Shown in pieces: positions 48,346 through 57,490 of a DNA stretch of 64,000 nt (position 1 is its first letter; each line of letters begins with the position of its first letter). The notes below the pieces were generated by a model. It had not been told where the DNA came from and made no database searches. It worked only from the letters and a program-made list of their open reading frames with translations. Origin of the DNA: Arthrobacter sp. AFG7.2 (GTDB taxonomy: Bacteria > Actinomycetota > Actinomycetes > Actinomycetales > Micrococcaceae); assembly GCF_002892835.1 (NCBI RefSeq), contig NZ_PJMB01000007.1:1-64000 (forward strand), in the 5' to 3' direction. The position numbers and the translations under genes were made by a program.

Positions 48346-49587
48346 ATGGCGAAGTCCCCCGCACTCCCCAAGGCACACCGGGCCTCCGGCCGCCCACGGC
48401 TTGATTCCCGGCCGGTTGTGGCAGGCATCGTCACCGCCCTGGTGGGCTTTACGTCGTCCTTCGCTGTGGTCCTGGCCGGCCTCAGGGCAGTGGGCGCCGA
48501 TCCCGCACAGGCCGCATCCGGACTCCTGGCGCTTACTCTGGCCGTCGGCCTCGGCGTGCTGTGGCTGTCCTGGCGTTCCAAAGTGCCGGTGACGCTCGCA
48601 TGGTCCACGCCCGGCGCAGCCCTGCTGGCAACCTCGGGATTGGCCGACGGCGGCTGGCCGGCCGCCGTCGGGGCCTTCCTTGCCACCGGGATCCTGATAG
48701 CCATGACCGGCCTGGTCCCGGCCCTGGGGCGGCTGATGGCAAGGATTCCGGCAACGCTTGCGCAGGCGATGCTCGCCGGTGTCCTGCTGCAGCTCTGCCT
48801 CGCTCCGTTCACGGCGCTGGGAACTGTCCCGCTGTTCGTCGCCCCGGTCATCCTGTGCTGGCTGCTGATGATGAAGTACGCACCACGCTGGTCCGTGCCG
48901 GCCGCCCTGCTGGTGGCCCTTGTGGTGATCGCAGCCTCCCTTGCGACCGGTGGCGCCTCCCCGGGAAAGGCAGGCATTCTGCCGGCGCTGGTCTGGACTG
49001 CGCCGACTTTCACCCTCGAGGCGATGGCGGGCATAGCGCTGCCCCTTTTTGTGGTGACCATGGCTTCGCAGAATGTTCCCGGCGTGGCTGTGCTCCGGTC
49101 GTTCGACTATCACACCCCCTGGCGCGCGGCCATGCTGGTGACCGGTGCCGGGACCGTACTCTCAGCGCCATTCGGCGCCCACGCAATAAACCTCGCCGCG
49201 CTCAGCGCCGCCCTTGCAGCAGGTGAAGAAGCGGGACCGGACCGCAGCCGCCGGTGGGTGGCCGGATTCACGTCCGGCATCGCCTACCTGGTGCTGGCCG
49301 CGTTCTCGGCTGCGCTGGTGACCCTGGCCACCGCAGCCCCGCCAGGAATGCTCGAGGCAGTGGCCGGCCTTGCGCTCCTTGGCACGCTGGCAGGCTCTGT
49401 TTCAGCCGCGCTGTCCGACCCGGGAGACAGGATGGCACCGGCGGTCACTTTCCTGATGGCTGCCTCCGGCCTTGCCTTCTTCGGCATTGGGTCCGCATTC
49501 TGGGCCCTGGCGGCCGGCCTGCTGGTCCGCCGGCTGCTCAGGCCGCGAGGCACGACTGCAGCTCGGGGAACTGCAGCCCAGGGATAG
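48346..49587 (+). CDS. BenE-family benzoate/H+ symporter-like membrane protein
   Basis: 413 residues with about 12 membrane segments. The family sequence pattern is visible: VVAGIVTALVGFTSSFAVVLAGLRAVGADPAQAASGLLALTLAVG, TLAWSTPGAALLATSG and the later MASQNVPGVAVLRSFDY and HAINLAALSAALAAG. BenE members import aromatic acids such as benzoate. No benzoate degradation genes are adjacent, so the substrate is only a family inference. Confidence 0.82.
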   Translation: MAKSPALPKAHRASGRPRLDSRPVVAGIVTALVGFTSSFAVVLAGLRAVGADPAQAASGLLALTLAVGLGVLWLSWRSKVPVTLAWSTPGAALLATSGLADGGWPAAVGAFLATGILIAMTGLVPALGRLMARIPATLAQAMLAGVLLQLCLAPFTALGTVPLFVAPVILCWLLMMKYAPRWSVPAALLVALVVIAASLATGGASPGKAGILPALVWTAPTFTLEAMAGIALPLFVVTMASQNVPGVAVLRSFDYHTPWRAAMLVTGAGTVLSAPFGAHAINLAALSAALAAGEEAGPDRSRRWVAGFTSGIAYLVLAAFSAALVTLATAAPPGMLEAVAGLALLGTLAGSVSAALSDPGDRMAPAVTFLMAASGLAFFGIGSAFWALAAGLLVRRLLRPRGTTAARGTAAQG

Positions 49588-49596
49588 GGAAAGCCG

Positions 49597-50634
49597 CTAG
49601 GACGGTTCGTGGTTCTGGCCTTCACGGGCCAGGGCGGTGAGGCGGGATACGGCCCGGAAGTACTTTTTCATGTAACCGCCCGTCATCATTTCCTCCGTGA
49701 AGAGCTGGTCGAACGGAACACCGCTGGCGAGGATCGGCACGTCCTTGTCGTACAGCCTGTCAGCCAGCACCACGAACCGCAGCGCCACCGCCTGCTCCGT
49801 GATGGTATGAACGTTCCGCCACACAACACCGTCGATGCCGTCAATCAACTGGCGGTAGCGGCTGGGGTGCACGCCGGCCAAGTGGTGGATCAAGGTGCTG
49901 AACTCGTCCTGGGCCACGGTTTTCCCGTCGAACTCCGCCTTCATGTGCGAGGAGAGCTCGCTGTTCTTGAGCGGTGCCGGAGCTGCCGGGAGCCCGCGGT
50001 GGCGGAAGTCCTCGCCGTCAATCCGGATAACGTCAAACTGGTCCGCAAGTACCTGGATTTCACGCTGGAAGTCCACAGCAGCGAACCTGCCGTCGCCCAG
50101 GGATCCGGGCAGGGTGTTGGAGGTGGCGGCAAGTTTCACTCCGGCGTCTGCGAGCTCGCGCATCAGCCGGGACATCAGGACGGTGTCGCCCGGATCGTCC
50201 AGTTCGAACTCGTCAATGCAGACGAGTTTGTAGCTGCTGAGGGCGTCAACGGTTTTGCGGAAGGACAGGGCGCCCACCAAATTGGTGTATTCCACGAAGG
50301 TACCGAAGGCTTTAGGGCCGGGCGTTGCGTGCCACAGGGATGCCAGCAGGTGGGTCTTGCCGACGCCGAACCCGCCATCGAGGTAAATGCCGGCGCGGGA
50401 CTCGTCCTTTTTGGCGAAGAACTTGCTGAACAAGCCGCCTCCGCCAGAGGATCCCACACCCTCGGCGAACCCCTCCAGGGCCCGGACGGCCGCTGACTGG
50501 CTGGGCTGCCGGGGATCGGGGCGGTAGCTGGAAAAGGAGACCTGGCCGAACCGCGGCGACGGATAAAAGCCTTTGAGGAGCTCATCCACCGAAACTGCCG
50601 GAGTGCGGGCGGCAAGCTGTTCGATCTGTACCAA
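49597..50634 (-). CDS. zapE: Cell division protein ZapE (AFG1-like ATPase)
   Basis: 345 residues from TTG 50634, chosen because it matches family length and the frame upstream is low-similarity. P-loop IYLDGGFGVGKTHLLASL, Walker B YKLVCIDEFELDDPGD, sensor segment KLAATSNTLPGSLGDG and the FDVIRIDGEDFRHRG loop are AFG1/ZapE features. The actinobacterial proteins are shorter than those of E. coli. It is divergent from the sulfurtransferase gene. Confidence 0.85.
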   Translation of the reverse strand: MVQIEQLAARTPAVSVDELLKGFYPSPRFGQVSFSSYRPDPRQPSQSAAVRALEGFAEGVGSSGGGGLFSKFFAKKDESRAGIYLDGGFGVGKTHLLASLWHATPGPKAFGTFVEYTNLVGALSFRKTVDALSSYKLVCIDEFELDDPGDTVLMSRLMRELADAGVKLAATSNTLPGSLGDGRFAAVDFQREIQVLADQFDVIRIDGEDFRHRGLPAAPAPLKNSELSSHMKAEFDGKTVAQDEFSTLIHHLAGVHPSRYRQLIDGIDGVVWRNVHTITEQAVALRFVVLADRLYDKDVPILASGVPFDQLFTEEMMTGGYMKKYFRAVSRLTALAREGQNHEPS

Positions 50635-50849
50635 GGGGGTCCGTTCTGCTGGTGGTTGGTCCCCAGAAAGGATACCGGCAATGCATCCCCGCTTGGGGCA
50701 GTCCGGACGCCGGCCCGGCCCGGGGTGATGAAGGCAACATTTCGTCCTGTTACCGGAATACGGACACGCGCCCCGGCGCTGTCTAGTGTGGGAGCAGGTC
50801 CCCATGCCGGTCCCGCGGACATCCGTGCCCCCAAGTGAAAGGCCAGATC

Positions 50850-51773
50850 ATGCCCTACCCCGTTGAACAGAATGACAAGTTCGCAGCCTACGCCCATCCC
50901 GAACGGCTGGTATCCACCGAATGGCTTGCCGCAGCGATCGAAAGCGGTGCGGTCGCCAATGGCGGACTGGTAGTGGTTGAATCCGATGAAGACGTGCTGC
51001 TGTACGAAACCGGCCATATCCCCGGAGCCGTAAAAATCGATTGGCACACGGACCTGAACGACGAGGTGACCCGTGACTACGTGGACGGGGCTGCCTTCGC
51101 TGAGCTCGCGGCATCCAAAGGCATCTCGCGGGACACCACCGTGGTCATCTACGGCGACAAGTCCAACTGGTGGGCCGCCTACGCACTCTGGGTCTTCACG
51201 CTTTTCGGACACGAGGACGTACGCCTGCTCGACGGCGGCCGGGACAAGTGGATTGCCGAAGGCAGGGAATTGACCAGGGAAAAGACCACCCCCGCACGTG
51301 GCAGCTACCCGGAGGTTGAGCGCAACGACGCTCCCATCCGTGCGTTCAAGGAGGATGTCCTGGCGCACTTCGGCAAGCCCCTCATCGACGTCCGCTCCCC
51401 TGAGGAATACACCGGCCAGCGCACCCACATGCCTGCCTACCCTGAGGAAGGCGCGCTTCGCGGCGGACACATCCCCACCGCCGCTTCCATTCCCTGGGCA
51501 CGGGCCGCCGCTGCTGACGGCACCTACCGCAGCCGCGACGAACTCGAGACCCTCTACCTGGGCGAAGCAGGCCTGACGGAAGGGGACGACGTCGTAGCCT
51601 ACTGCCGAATTGGCGAGCGTTCCAGCCACACCTGGTTCGCCCTCAAGTACCTCCTGGGCTTCGATTCCGTCCGCAACTACGACGGATCCTGGACCGAGTG
51701 GGGCAACGCTGTCCGCGTGCCGATCGCCAAGGGCGCCGAGCGCGGTTCCTTTCCTGTCCCGGCAGGAGTGTGA
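50850..51773 (+). CDS. sseA: Thiosulfate/3-mercaptopyruvate sulfurtransferase (two rhodanese domains)
   Basis: 307 residues from ATG 50850 with AAAGG 7 nt upstream (a GTG at 50835 would add five residues). Domain 1 has [26 protein letters not shown] and lacks the Cys. Domain 2 has the catalytic Cys in [21 protein letters not shown] is typical of the CysA/SseA group. It transfers sulfane sulfur to acceptors. A SufE-like gene follows within 31 nt. Confidence 0.88.
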   Translation: MPYPVEQNDKFAAYAHPERLVSTEWLAAAIESGAVANGGLVVVESDEDVLLYETGHIPGAVKIDWHTDLNDEVTRDYVDGAAFAELAASKGISRDTTVVIYGDKSNWWAAYALWVFTLFGHEDVRLLDGGRDKWIAEGRELTREKTTPARGSYPEVERNDAPIRAFKEDVLAHFGKPLIDVRSPEEYTGQRTHMPAYPEEGALRGGHIPTAASIPWARAAAADGTYRSRDELETLYLGEAGLTEGDDVVAYCRIGERSSHTWFALKYLLGFDSVRNYDGSWTEWGNAVRVPIAKGAERGSFPVPAGV

Positions 51774-51803
51774 CCGGTTTCCTCCCCGCGTAGAATTGGA
51801 CCG

Positions 51804-52265
51804 ATGACTACTCAAGCCCTGCCTTCCTCCCTGGCGGAGATCGTGGACGACTTCCAGGCCCTTACCGAACCCGAGCGGCTGCAGCTGCTGCTGGAATTCT
51901 CGGAGGGACTGCCGGAGCTTCCGGACCGGCTCAAGGACCACCCCGAACTGCTGGAACAGGTGGTGGAGTGCCAGTCGCCGCTGTTCCTCACCGTTGAGAC
52001 AGAGAAGGACGACGACGGCAGCGCCTCCGCCGTCCGGCTCTTCTTCAAGGCGCCCGCCGAAGCTCCTACAACGCGCGGTTTTGCCGGCGTTCTGCATGAG
52101 GGCCTGGACGGACTCTCCGCTGAAGAGATTCTGTCGGTTCCCGATGACATGCCGGAGCTTCTCGGCCTCACCCGGGCCATCACGCCACTGCGCATGCGGG
52201 GCATGACGGCGATGCTGGGAAGGATCAAGCGCAAAGTTGCCGCTTCGTCCGCCGCGCGCTCCTAG
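51804..52265 (+). CDS. SufE-family protein
   Basis: 153 residues. IVDDFQALTEPERLQLLLEFSEGLPELP and VVECQSPLFLTVE hold the sulfur-accepting Cys region typical of SufE, with RGFAGVLHEGLDGLSAEEIL downstream. Its coupling to a sulfurtransferase suggests it passes sulfur from rhodanese or a desulfurase. The suf cluster is not in the window. Confidence 0.85.
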   Translation: MTTQALPSSLAEIVDDFQALTEPERLQLLLEFSEGLPELPDRLKDHPELLEQVVECQSPLFLTVETEKDDDGSASAVRLFFKAPAEAPTTRGFAGVLHEGLDGLSAEEILSVPDDMPELLGLTRAITPLRMRGMTAMLGRIKRKVAASSAARS

Positions 52266-52286
52266 CCTGCTTCGCGACGAACATCC

Positions 52287-52784
52287 ATGGCACGCAAAAG
52301 CGCCTCACAGGGAACCCCGGCCACAGCGGCTCTGACCGCGGCCGGGGTTCCCTTTGTGCTGCACCCCTACAGCCACGATCCCTCCGCAACCAGTTACGGG
52401 GCGGAAGCGGCCGAGGTACTCGGCATTGATCCGTCACGGGTCTTCAAGACCCTGATGGTGGAGGTCGAGGGAAAGCTGGCGGTGGGCGTCGTGCCCGTCA
52501 GTGGAACCCTGGACCTCAAGGCCTTCGCCGCCGCGTTGGGAGCCAAAAAAGCGGTAATGGCAGATCCCGCCGCGGCCCAGCGGCGCAGCGGCTATGTGGT
52601 CGGCGGCATCTCACCGCTGGGCCAACGGCTGCCCTCCCCCACCGTGCTGGACTCAAGCGCGCTGGGCCTGGACACCCTGCTGGTCTCCGGCGGAAAGCGC
52701 GGCCTGGACATCGAGTTGGCACCCGCCGACCTGGTCCGCCTTACGGAAGCCGTTACCGCGCCCATCGGCTCGCCGGCGTCCTGA
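52287..52784 (+). CDS. ybaK: YbaK/EbsC-type aminoacyl-tRNA deacylase
   Basis: 165 residues. FVLHPYSHDPSATSYGAEAAEVLGIDPSRVFKTLMV, the GVVPVSGTLDLKAFAAALGAKKAVMADPAAAQRRSGYVVGGISPLGQ segment and LLVSGGKRGLDIELAPADL identify the family, which hydrolyses mischarged Cys-tRNA(Pro). It is convergent with the hydrolase gene. Confidence 0.9.
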   Translation: MARKSASQGTPATAALTAAGVPFVLHPYSHDPSATSYGAEAAEVLGIDPSRVFKTLMVEVEGKLAVGVVPVSGTLDLKAFAAALGAKKAVMADPAAAQRRSGYVVGGISPLGQRLPSPTVLDSSALGLDTLLVSGGKRGLDIELAPADLVRLTEAVTAPIGSPAS

Positions 52785-52795
52785 AAGCCTTGAGT

Positions 52796-54070
52796 TCACA
52801 GAGTCATTGAGCTCAAGGCGCCCGGGTTCAGCCTGGGTGCAAGCTGCTGCCGGAGCCACGCCTTGACCCGGCTTTCCCAACGCTCCGGGTCAACGTTCCA
52901 TTCCTTGGTGTGCCGCGCCTGGTGAAAGGGCTCGAAGGTCACCATCTCGGGGTTGCGTTCGGCCAGCAGTGCGGAGGGCCCGTACGGCACATATTCGTCG
53001 TCGACACTGTGCAGGATCAGCGTGGGAGTCCGCAGTTCAACTGCCCGCGACACCCAGTCCATGACCTTCAGGTCGACGGGTGCGGACAGCCCCGTCAGCC
53101 GCCGCCCCAAGGGATGCCCCAGCATGAGCTGGCCGTACCGGCCCACCAGCGAAGGAATCCTGTTCAGCTGCGCATGGTGGGCCAGTACGTTGACCCAGTC
53201 GGTGACGGGCGCATCCAGCACCATCGCCCGGATCAAGTGGCGGTAACGGGAGAGGTCGGCCGTTTGCAGGCAAATGGCTCCGCCCATGGACCAGCCGAAC
53301 AACACAATTTCTTCCGCACCGTTGGCCAACGCGTACTCCATGGCCGCCTCGACGTCCCGCCATTCCGTTGAGCCAAGGCCGTAGCGGCCGTCGTCCGCGG
53401 AGGGGGCAAGGCCGTCGTTGCGGTAGGACACGAGGAGGCTGGTGAGTCCCAGCTCCAGCGCGGGGCCAACAGCGCGCAGGGCCTCCTGCCGGGTGGCCCC
53501 GCGGCCGTGAACCATGACCGCCCAGGTGCGCGGGGTCCCGCCCGCGCGGACCAGCCAGGCCGGGGCCTGACCCCGGTCCACGTCGATCATCACTTCCTCG
53601 TGCGGGATTCCGACGGCGGCCGGGTCCGGGTGGACGGCACCGCTCCACCAGCCGCGGCGGGCAGCGGAAAGGTCGCCTGAATAGACCGCCTCCACCTCCC
53701 GGAGAACTGTCCGCTCTGCGGGCGAGTAGGAGACGATGCGGCCGATACGTGCGTGTCCCTTTCCGCCGTCGAAAAAGAAGCCGTAGACGCCGTCCACCGT
53801 GGTGTCGTCCGTGGCGGCAAAAATGGCCTGCTGCCTGTGGCCGTCCCGAATGAGGGCCAGCATCTCCTGGTCGGCGGCCCGTTGCCGCGCCGGTGTGATG
53901 ACCCGCCGCGCAAAGTACACCGCGAGCGCCGATGAACCGGTTGCCAGCAGCCCCGCCAGGCTGCCCCCGCCAATCGCTCCGCCTATTGCCCACTTGGTCC
54001 GCAGCGACATTCCTCCGGAATCGGGGCTGCTGTTAACGGGAGCGGGGCTGGTTCGCTGGAAAGGTGCCAT
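52796..54070 (-). CDS. Alpha/beta hydrolase with N-terminal membrane segment
   Basis: 424 residues. One hydrophobic segment (GGAIGGGSLAGLLATGSSALAVYFA) near residue 35-60 would anchor it, then an alpha/beta hydrolase with nucleophile GWSMGGAIC, MVHGRGATRQEAL as the oxyanion-side motif and HSVDDEYVP near the acid and ARHTKEWN with the terminal His. Substrate unknown; the family includes lipases and peptidases. Confidence 0.8.
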   Translation of the reverse strand: MAPFQRTSPAPVNSSPDSGGMSLRTKWAIGGAIGGGSLAGLLATGSSALAVYFARRVITPARQRAADQEMLALIRDGHRQQAIFAATDDTTVDGVYGFFFDGGKGHARIGRIVSYSPAERTVLREVEAVYSGDLSAARRGWWSGAVHPDPAAVGIPHEEVMIDVDRGQAPAWLVRAGGTPRTWAVMVHGRGATRQEALRAVGPALELGLTSLLVSYRNDGLAPSADDGRYGLGSTEWRDVEAAMEYALANGAEEIVLFGWSMGGAICLQTADLSRYRHLIRAMVLDAPVTDWVNVLAHHAQLNRIPSLVGRYGQLMLGHPLGRRLTGLSAPVDLKVMDWVSRAVELRTPTLILHSVDDEYVPYGPSALLAERNPEMVTFEPFHQARHTKEWNVDPERWESRVKAWLRQQLAPRLNPGALSSMTL

Positions 54071-54195
54071 GGAACTATTCTTACCGCCCCGGCGCTGAAG
54101 CCCGCATTCCGCCGCGGACCATCAGCGCCGGCCCGCGCTTCCGGACATAAGCGGTTCCCCTGCGCAGCCCCGGGCTGCAAGGCTAGGCTAGGGCC

Positions 54196-54684
54196 ATGAG
54201 TGAACCCATCGTCATCCTGACCGAAGAACCCCTGGGGGCGGACGACCGCCTGAACATCGAGCGCCTGGTGGACGGCGGGGACACCCGCCTGGTTGTCCTG
54301 GTGCCGGCAAATACCGAACGGCACCTGCTGGTGGACTTCCTCGAAAACCTCTCACTGCTGGACATCGCGAAGGCATTCCGGGAACTGACTTCCCATACGG
54401 ACCCGGCGCAGGAACGGGTACAGGCCGCGGAAACCCTCGCCGTCTCACTGGCAGCACTGGAAGGGCTGGGTACCGGACTTACCGGGGAAGTCGTGGAAGG
54501 CGGAGCTGTGGACGGACTCGTTGCCAAAGTCCGTGAAACCGGTGCCGCGCAGGCAGTGGTGATCACCCGGCCGCACGCTGTCGCTGATACCTTCCATACG
54601 GACTGGGCCAACAAGGCGCAGGACCAGCTGGGCGTGCCGGTGTTGCACCTGTACGCAGGCTCGGGATTTATTGGCGACTCGTGA
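54196..54684 (+). CDS. Small USP-like hypothetical protein
   Basis: 162 residues with an alternating alpha/beta pattern (VILTEEPLGADDRLNIERLVDGGDTRLVVLVPANTERHLLVDFLENL, then AQAVVITRPHAVADTF and VPVLHLY) like universal stress or USP-related domains, without a clear ATP-binding Gly motif. It overlaps msrB by 4 nt (GTGA), so an oxidative-stress link is possible. Confidence 0.6.
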   Translation: MSEPIVILTEEPLGADDRLNIERLVDGGDTRLVVLVPANTERHLLVDFLENLSLLDIAKAFRELTSHTDPAQERVQAAETLAVSLAALEGLGTGLTGEVVEGGAVDGLVAKVRETGAAQAVVITRPHAVADTFHTDWANKAQDQLGVPVLHLYAGSGFIGDS

Positions 54685-55226
54685 GCGTTGACAAGGCTAT
54701 GAGCATCTTCGGAAACAGTATCTTCGGACAGAACGCCCCGCATACACCTGCACCTGCACAGGAGGCAGCGCCGGGGGGCGCCGGCACTGCCGGCAAGCGC
54801 GTGGAGAAAACCGACGAACAGTGGCGCCAGGAACTCACGCCGGAGGAATACCAGGTGCTCCGCCAGGCCGGGACCGAGCGTCCCTACACCGGGGAGTACT
54901 GGGACACGCACACAGCCGGCGTGTATCAGTGCCGTGCGTGCGGTGCGGAGCTCTTCACCAGCAACGAAAAGTTTGATTCCCACTGCGGCTGGCCGTCCTT
55001 CTGGGCCCCACTGGCTGAAGGAAATGTCCGTTACATTCACGACCGGACGCTGGGCATGGAGCGGGTGGAGGTCCGTTGCGCAACGTGCGACTCCCACCTG
55101 GGCCACGTCTTCGAAGGTGAGGGGTACGGAACCCCGACCGACCAGCGCTACTGCATCAACTCCGTCTCCATCCGCCTGGTCCAGGACGAGGATCCGCAGG
55201 TCAGCGCAACCCAAGCTGAGGACTGA
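54681..55226 (+). CDS. msrB: Peptide-methionine (R)-S-oxide reductase
   Basis: 181 residues from GTG 54681 (ATG 54699 is an alternative). Zn-binding Cys pairs CRAC and CATC, the substrate region HCGWPSFWAPL and the catalytic Cys in RYCINSVSIRL are present. It repairs methionine-R-sulfoxide. The start overlaps the USP-like gene by 4 nt. Confidence 0.93.
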   Translation: MSVDKAMSIFGNSIFGQNAPHTPAPAQEAAPGGAGTAGKRVEKTDEQWRQELTPEEYQVLRQAGTERPYTGEYWDTHTAGVYQCRACGAELFTSNEKFDSHCGWPSFWAPLAEGNVRYIHDRTLGMERVEVRCATCDSHLGHVFEGEGYGTPTDQRYCINSVSIRLVQDEDPQVSATQAED

Positions 55227-55313
55227 ACCCCCAGCAAAGGGCTTGCTCCCACTGCTGACGATGCACCCTAGGCCAAGTCCTTCTTAGGCTAAGGCCGTAT
55301 TGGGATTAGCCGT

Positions 55314-55356
55314 TCTGGTTGCTTGCTACGCTCGCCATAGTTAGCAAGCAACCAGA
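55314..55356 (+). promoter_or_regulatory. Perfect 15-bp hairpin in the DUF6421 5'UTR
   Basis: TCTGGTTGCTTGCTA and TAGCAAGCAACCAGA pair over 15 bp with a 13-nt loop. The right arm ends 13 nt before ATG 55370 and its end runs into the AGAAAGG ribosome-binding site. It could block translation initiation or serve as a repressor operator. Confidence 0.6.
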
Positions 55357-55369
55357 AAGGCAGCCGACG

Positions 55370-56737
55370 ATGACCGAAACGCTGACCACCGCCGTCACCG
55401 GAATTTCCGCCGAAAACCAGGAGTGGGTGCGGCTGAAGAACGCCGCCACTGCCCTTCAGTCATACCAGGTGCAGGACGGCTCCATTCCCGACGCCGCACA
55501 CCACGCCAGCGCAGCTGCCCGCGTTGAGGAAATCATAGACGCCATCCGTGTCCTCACCCCCGCATTCCCGCACGACGCCGCGTATCTGGAAGCTGTCTGC
55601 ACGGACTTCGCCGCCTGGGCCGGCGCAGGTTTCACCACTCCGGACTTCCTGTCCTCCCTCCTTGCTTTCCAGCCGCAGGAACAGCGCCGGAACGGCCTCC
55701 AGCATCTGGTCATCTTCCCGATGTACACCCAGAACGGCAGCACCAACCGCCTGGTGGAAGCGGTCCTGGTGGAGGTTATCTGGCCTGAGTTCATCGCCGG
55801 CCTCGAGGCGGGCGACTACTCGAACAAGCTGTTCGTCCCCATCCGCTTCGTGGACTTCACTGCTGGCTATGACACCAACTCGGCCGTGCTGTTCCCCGAG
55901 ACTGTCGCCGTCAGCAAGACCCCCACGTTCACCTGGGGAGCCATCTTCGCTGACCGCGAGGCCGCGAGGTTCCGCCGGGTCCTCAAAGCCGCGGCTGAAA
56001 CCACGTGCCTGGAGTTGCCGGAAGGCGCTGCGGAAATGCTGGCTGACCAGGACCTGACCGAGGCCACTTTTGTTATGTGGGACCTGATCCACGACCGGAC
56101 CCACATGCGCGGGGACCTCCCCTTCGATCCCTTTATGATCAAGCAGCGGATGCCATTCTTCCTGTACTCCCTTGAAGAACTCCGCTGTGACCTCACTGCC
56201 TTCCGTGAATCAGTCCGGATCGAAAACGACGACGACGCCGACCCGGAAGCACGCCGCCACGCCAGGCTTGTCCAGTACGCCATCATTTTTGACCGCATCT
56301 TCCGCTTTGCGATCACCGGCAGCCGGGTCCGCAACTACGACGGCCTCGGCGGCCAGCTCCTCTTCGCGTGGCTGCACCAGCAGCGGGTCCTGCACTGGAC
56401 CGACACCCGGCTCACCATCGACTGGAACGAAGTAGCCGGCGCCGTCATCGCCCTTGGCGACAGCATCGACGACCTCTACTGGCGCTCCATCGACCGCCCG
56501 AAGACCGCGCACTGGCTGGCCGCCTACCAACTGATCTCCGGCACGGTCACGCCCCACCCGGCATCAGTCTGGGCAAAGGGTCCGGATGCCCTGCCCCTGT
56601 CAGGTGCCCCGCGTGGCCTGACGGACCAGGTCCTGGATGACGAATTCCCGCTGTCCATGTTCTACGAAGCGCTGGAGAAGAAAATGCGCCTTGTCATCGA
56701 ATCCACGGCAGGCATCACCGGAGCCTCCGCCCTGTGA
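55370..56737 (+). CDS. DUF6421-family protein
   Basis: 455 residues from ATG 55370 (AGAAAGGCAGCC upstream). The soluble protein has VIFPMYTQNGSTNRLVEAVLVEVIWPEF and FADREAARFRRVLKAA. Further conserved-looking blocks are WDLIHDRTHMRGDLPFDPFMIKQRMPFFLYSLEELRCDL and RIFRFAITGSRVRNYDGLGGQLLF. The HDRTH segment could bind metal. Family function is unestablished. It overlaps the SDR gene by 4 nt and precedes threonine aldolase, a set I recall as conserved in Actinobacteria. Confidence 0.7.
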   Translation: MTETLTTAVTGISAENQEWVRLKNAATALQSYQVQDGSIPDAAHHASAAARVEEIIDAIRVLTPAFPHDAAYLEAVCTDFAAWAGAGFTTPDFLSSLLAFQPQEQRRNGLQHLVIFPMYTQNGSTNRLVEAVLVEVIWPEFIAGLEAGDYSNKLFVPIRFVDFTAGYDTNSAVLFPETVAVSKTPTFTWGAIFADREAARFRRVLKAAAETTCLELPEGAAEMLADQDLTEATFVMWDLIHDRTHMRGDLPFDPFMIKQRMPFFLYSLEELRCDLTAFRESVRIENDDDADPEARRHARLVQYAIIFDRIFRFAITGSRVRNYDGLGGQLLFAWLHQQRVLHWTDTRLTIDWNEVAGAVIALGDSIDDLYWRSIDRPKTAHWLAAYQLISGTVTPHPASVWAKGPDALPLSGAPRGLTDQVLDDEFPLSMFYEALEKKMRLVIESTAGITGASAL

Positions 56738-57471
56738 CTGACAACGCTGGTGCAGCCCGCCCGCAGCTGAAGATCCTGGTCACGGGCGGCAGTGGAGCCT
56801 CCGGCGTAGCGGTGGCCCGCGCGCTTCGGAACGCGGGCCACCGCGTTTTCACCGTCGGTACGGACCAGGCAAGGATCACGACGGCGGCGGAACAGGCGGG
56901 CGACGGCGTTACCCCGTTCGTGTGCGACCTCGCCCGGCTTGACGACGTCCGGCAGCTGCGGAAAGACGTGTCCGCCGTTGCCGGTCCGGTCGATGCCGTC
57001 ATCCATCTGGTGGGCGGCTGGCGGGGCGCGCAGGGAATCGCCGACCAGACCGACGAGGACTGGGACTTCCTCGAACGGGGAGCCGTCAGCACGCTCCGCA
57101 ACGTCTCACGGGTTTTCTACGACGACGTTGCCGCCTCCCCGAACGGGCGGTTCGCCATGGTGTCCTCCACTGCCGTCAGCAGGCCCTCCGCAGCAACGGC
57201 CAGCTACGTTGCGGCGAAGGCCGCAGCCGAGGCTTGGACCATGGCCGTCGCGGACGGCTTCCGCCGGGCTGCGGCGCAGGGCACCGGCGGCCCGGCAGCC
57301 GCCGTCATCCTGGTCGTTAAGGCGCTCGTGGATGAGGGGCTCCGCCGCAGCCACCCGGAGCGTTCCTTCCCGGGGGCAACGGACGTCGAGGACCTGGCGC
57401 GCGCCGTCGTCGGACTCTTTGATGCCCCGGCCACTGAACTGAACGGCACCCGACTGCTGCTGGCGGCCTGA
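56734..57471 (+). CDS. SDR-family NAD(P)-dependent oxidoreductase
   Basis: 245 residues starting at GTG 56734, overlapping DUF6421 by 4 nt. Rossmann TGGSGASGVAVARAL, the VVCD-like acidic DLARLDDV, and catalytic-type SSTAVSRPSAATASYVAAKAAAEAWT (Ser, Tyr, Lys order) are present. The short C-terminus omits the usual substrate helix details. Substrate unknown; likely partner of DUF6421. Confidence 0.8.
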   Translation: MTDNAGAARPQLKILVTGGSGASGVAVARALRNAGHRVFTVGTDQARITTAAEQAGDGVTPFVCDLARLDDVRQLRKDVSAVAGPVDAVIHLVGGWRGAQGIADQTDEDWDFLERGAVSTLRNVSRVFYDDVAASPNGRFAMVSSTAVSRPSAATASYVAAKAAAEAWTMAVADGFRRAAAQGTGGPAAAVILVVKALVDEGLRRSHPERSFPGATDVEDLARAVVGLFDAPATELNGTRLLLAA

Positions 57472-57490
57472 CTTTACTTAGACTGAAAGC

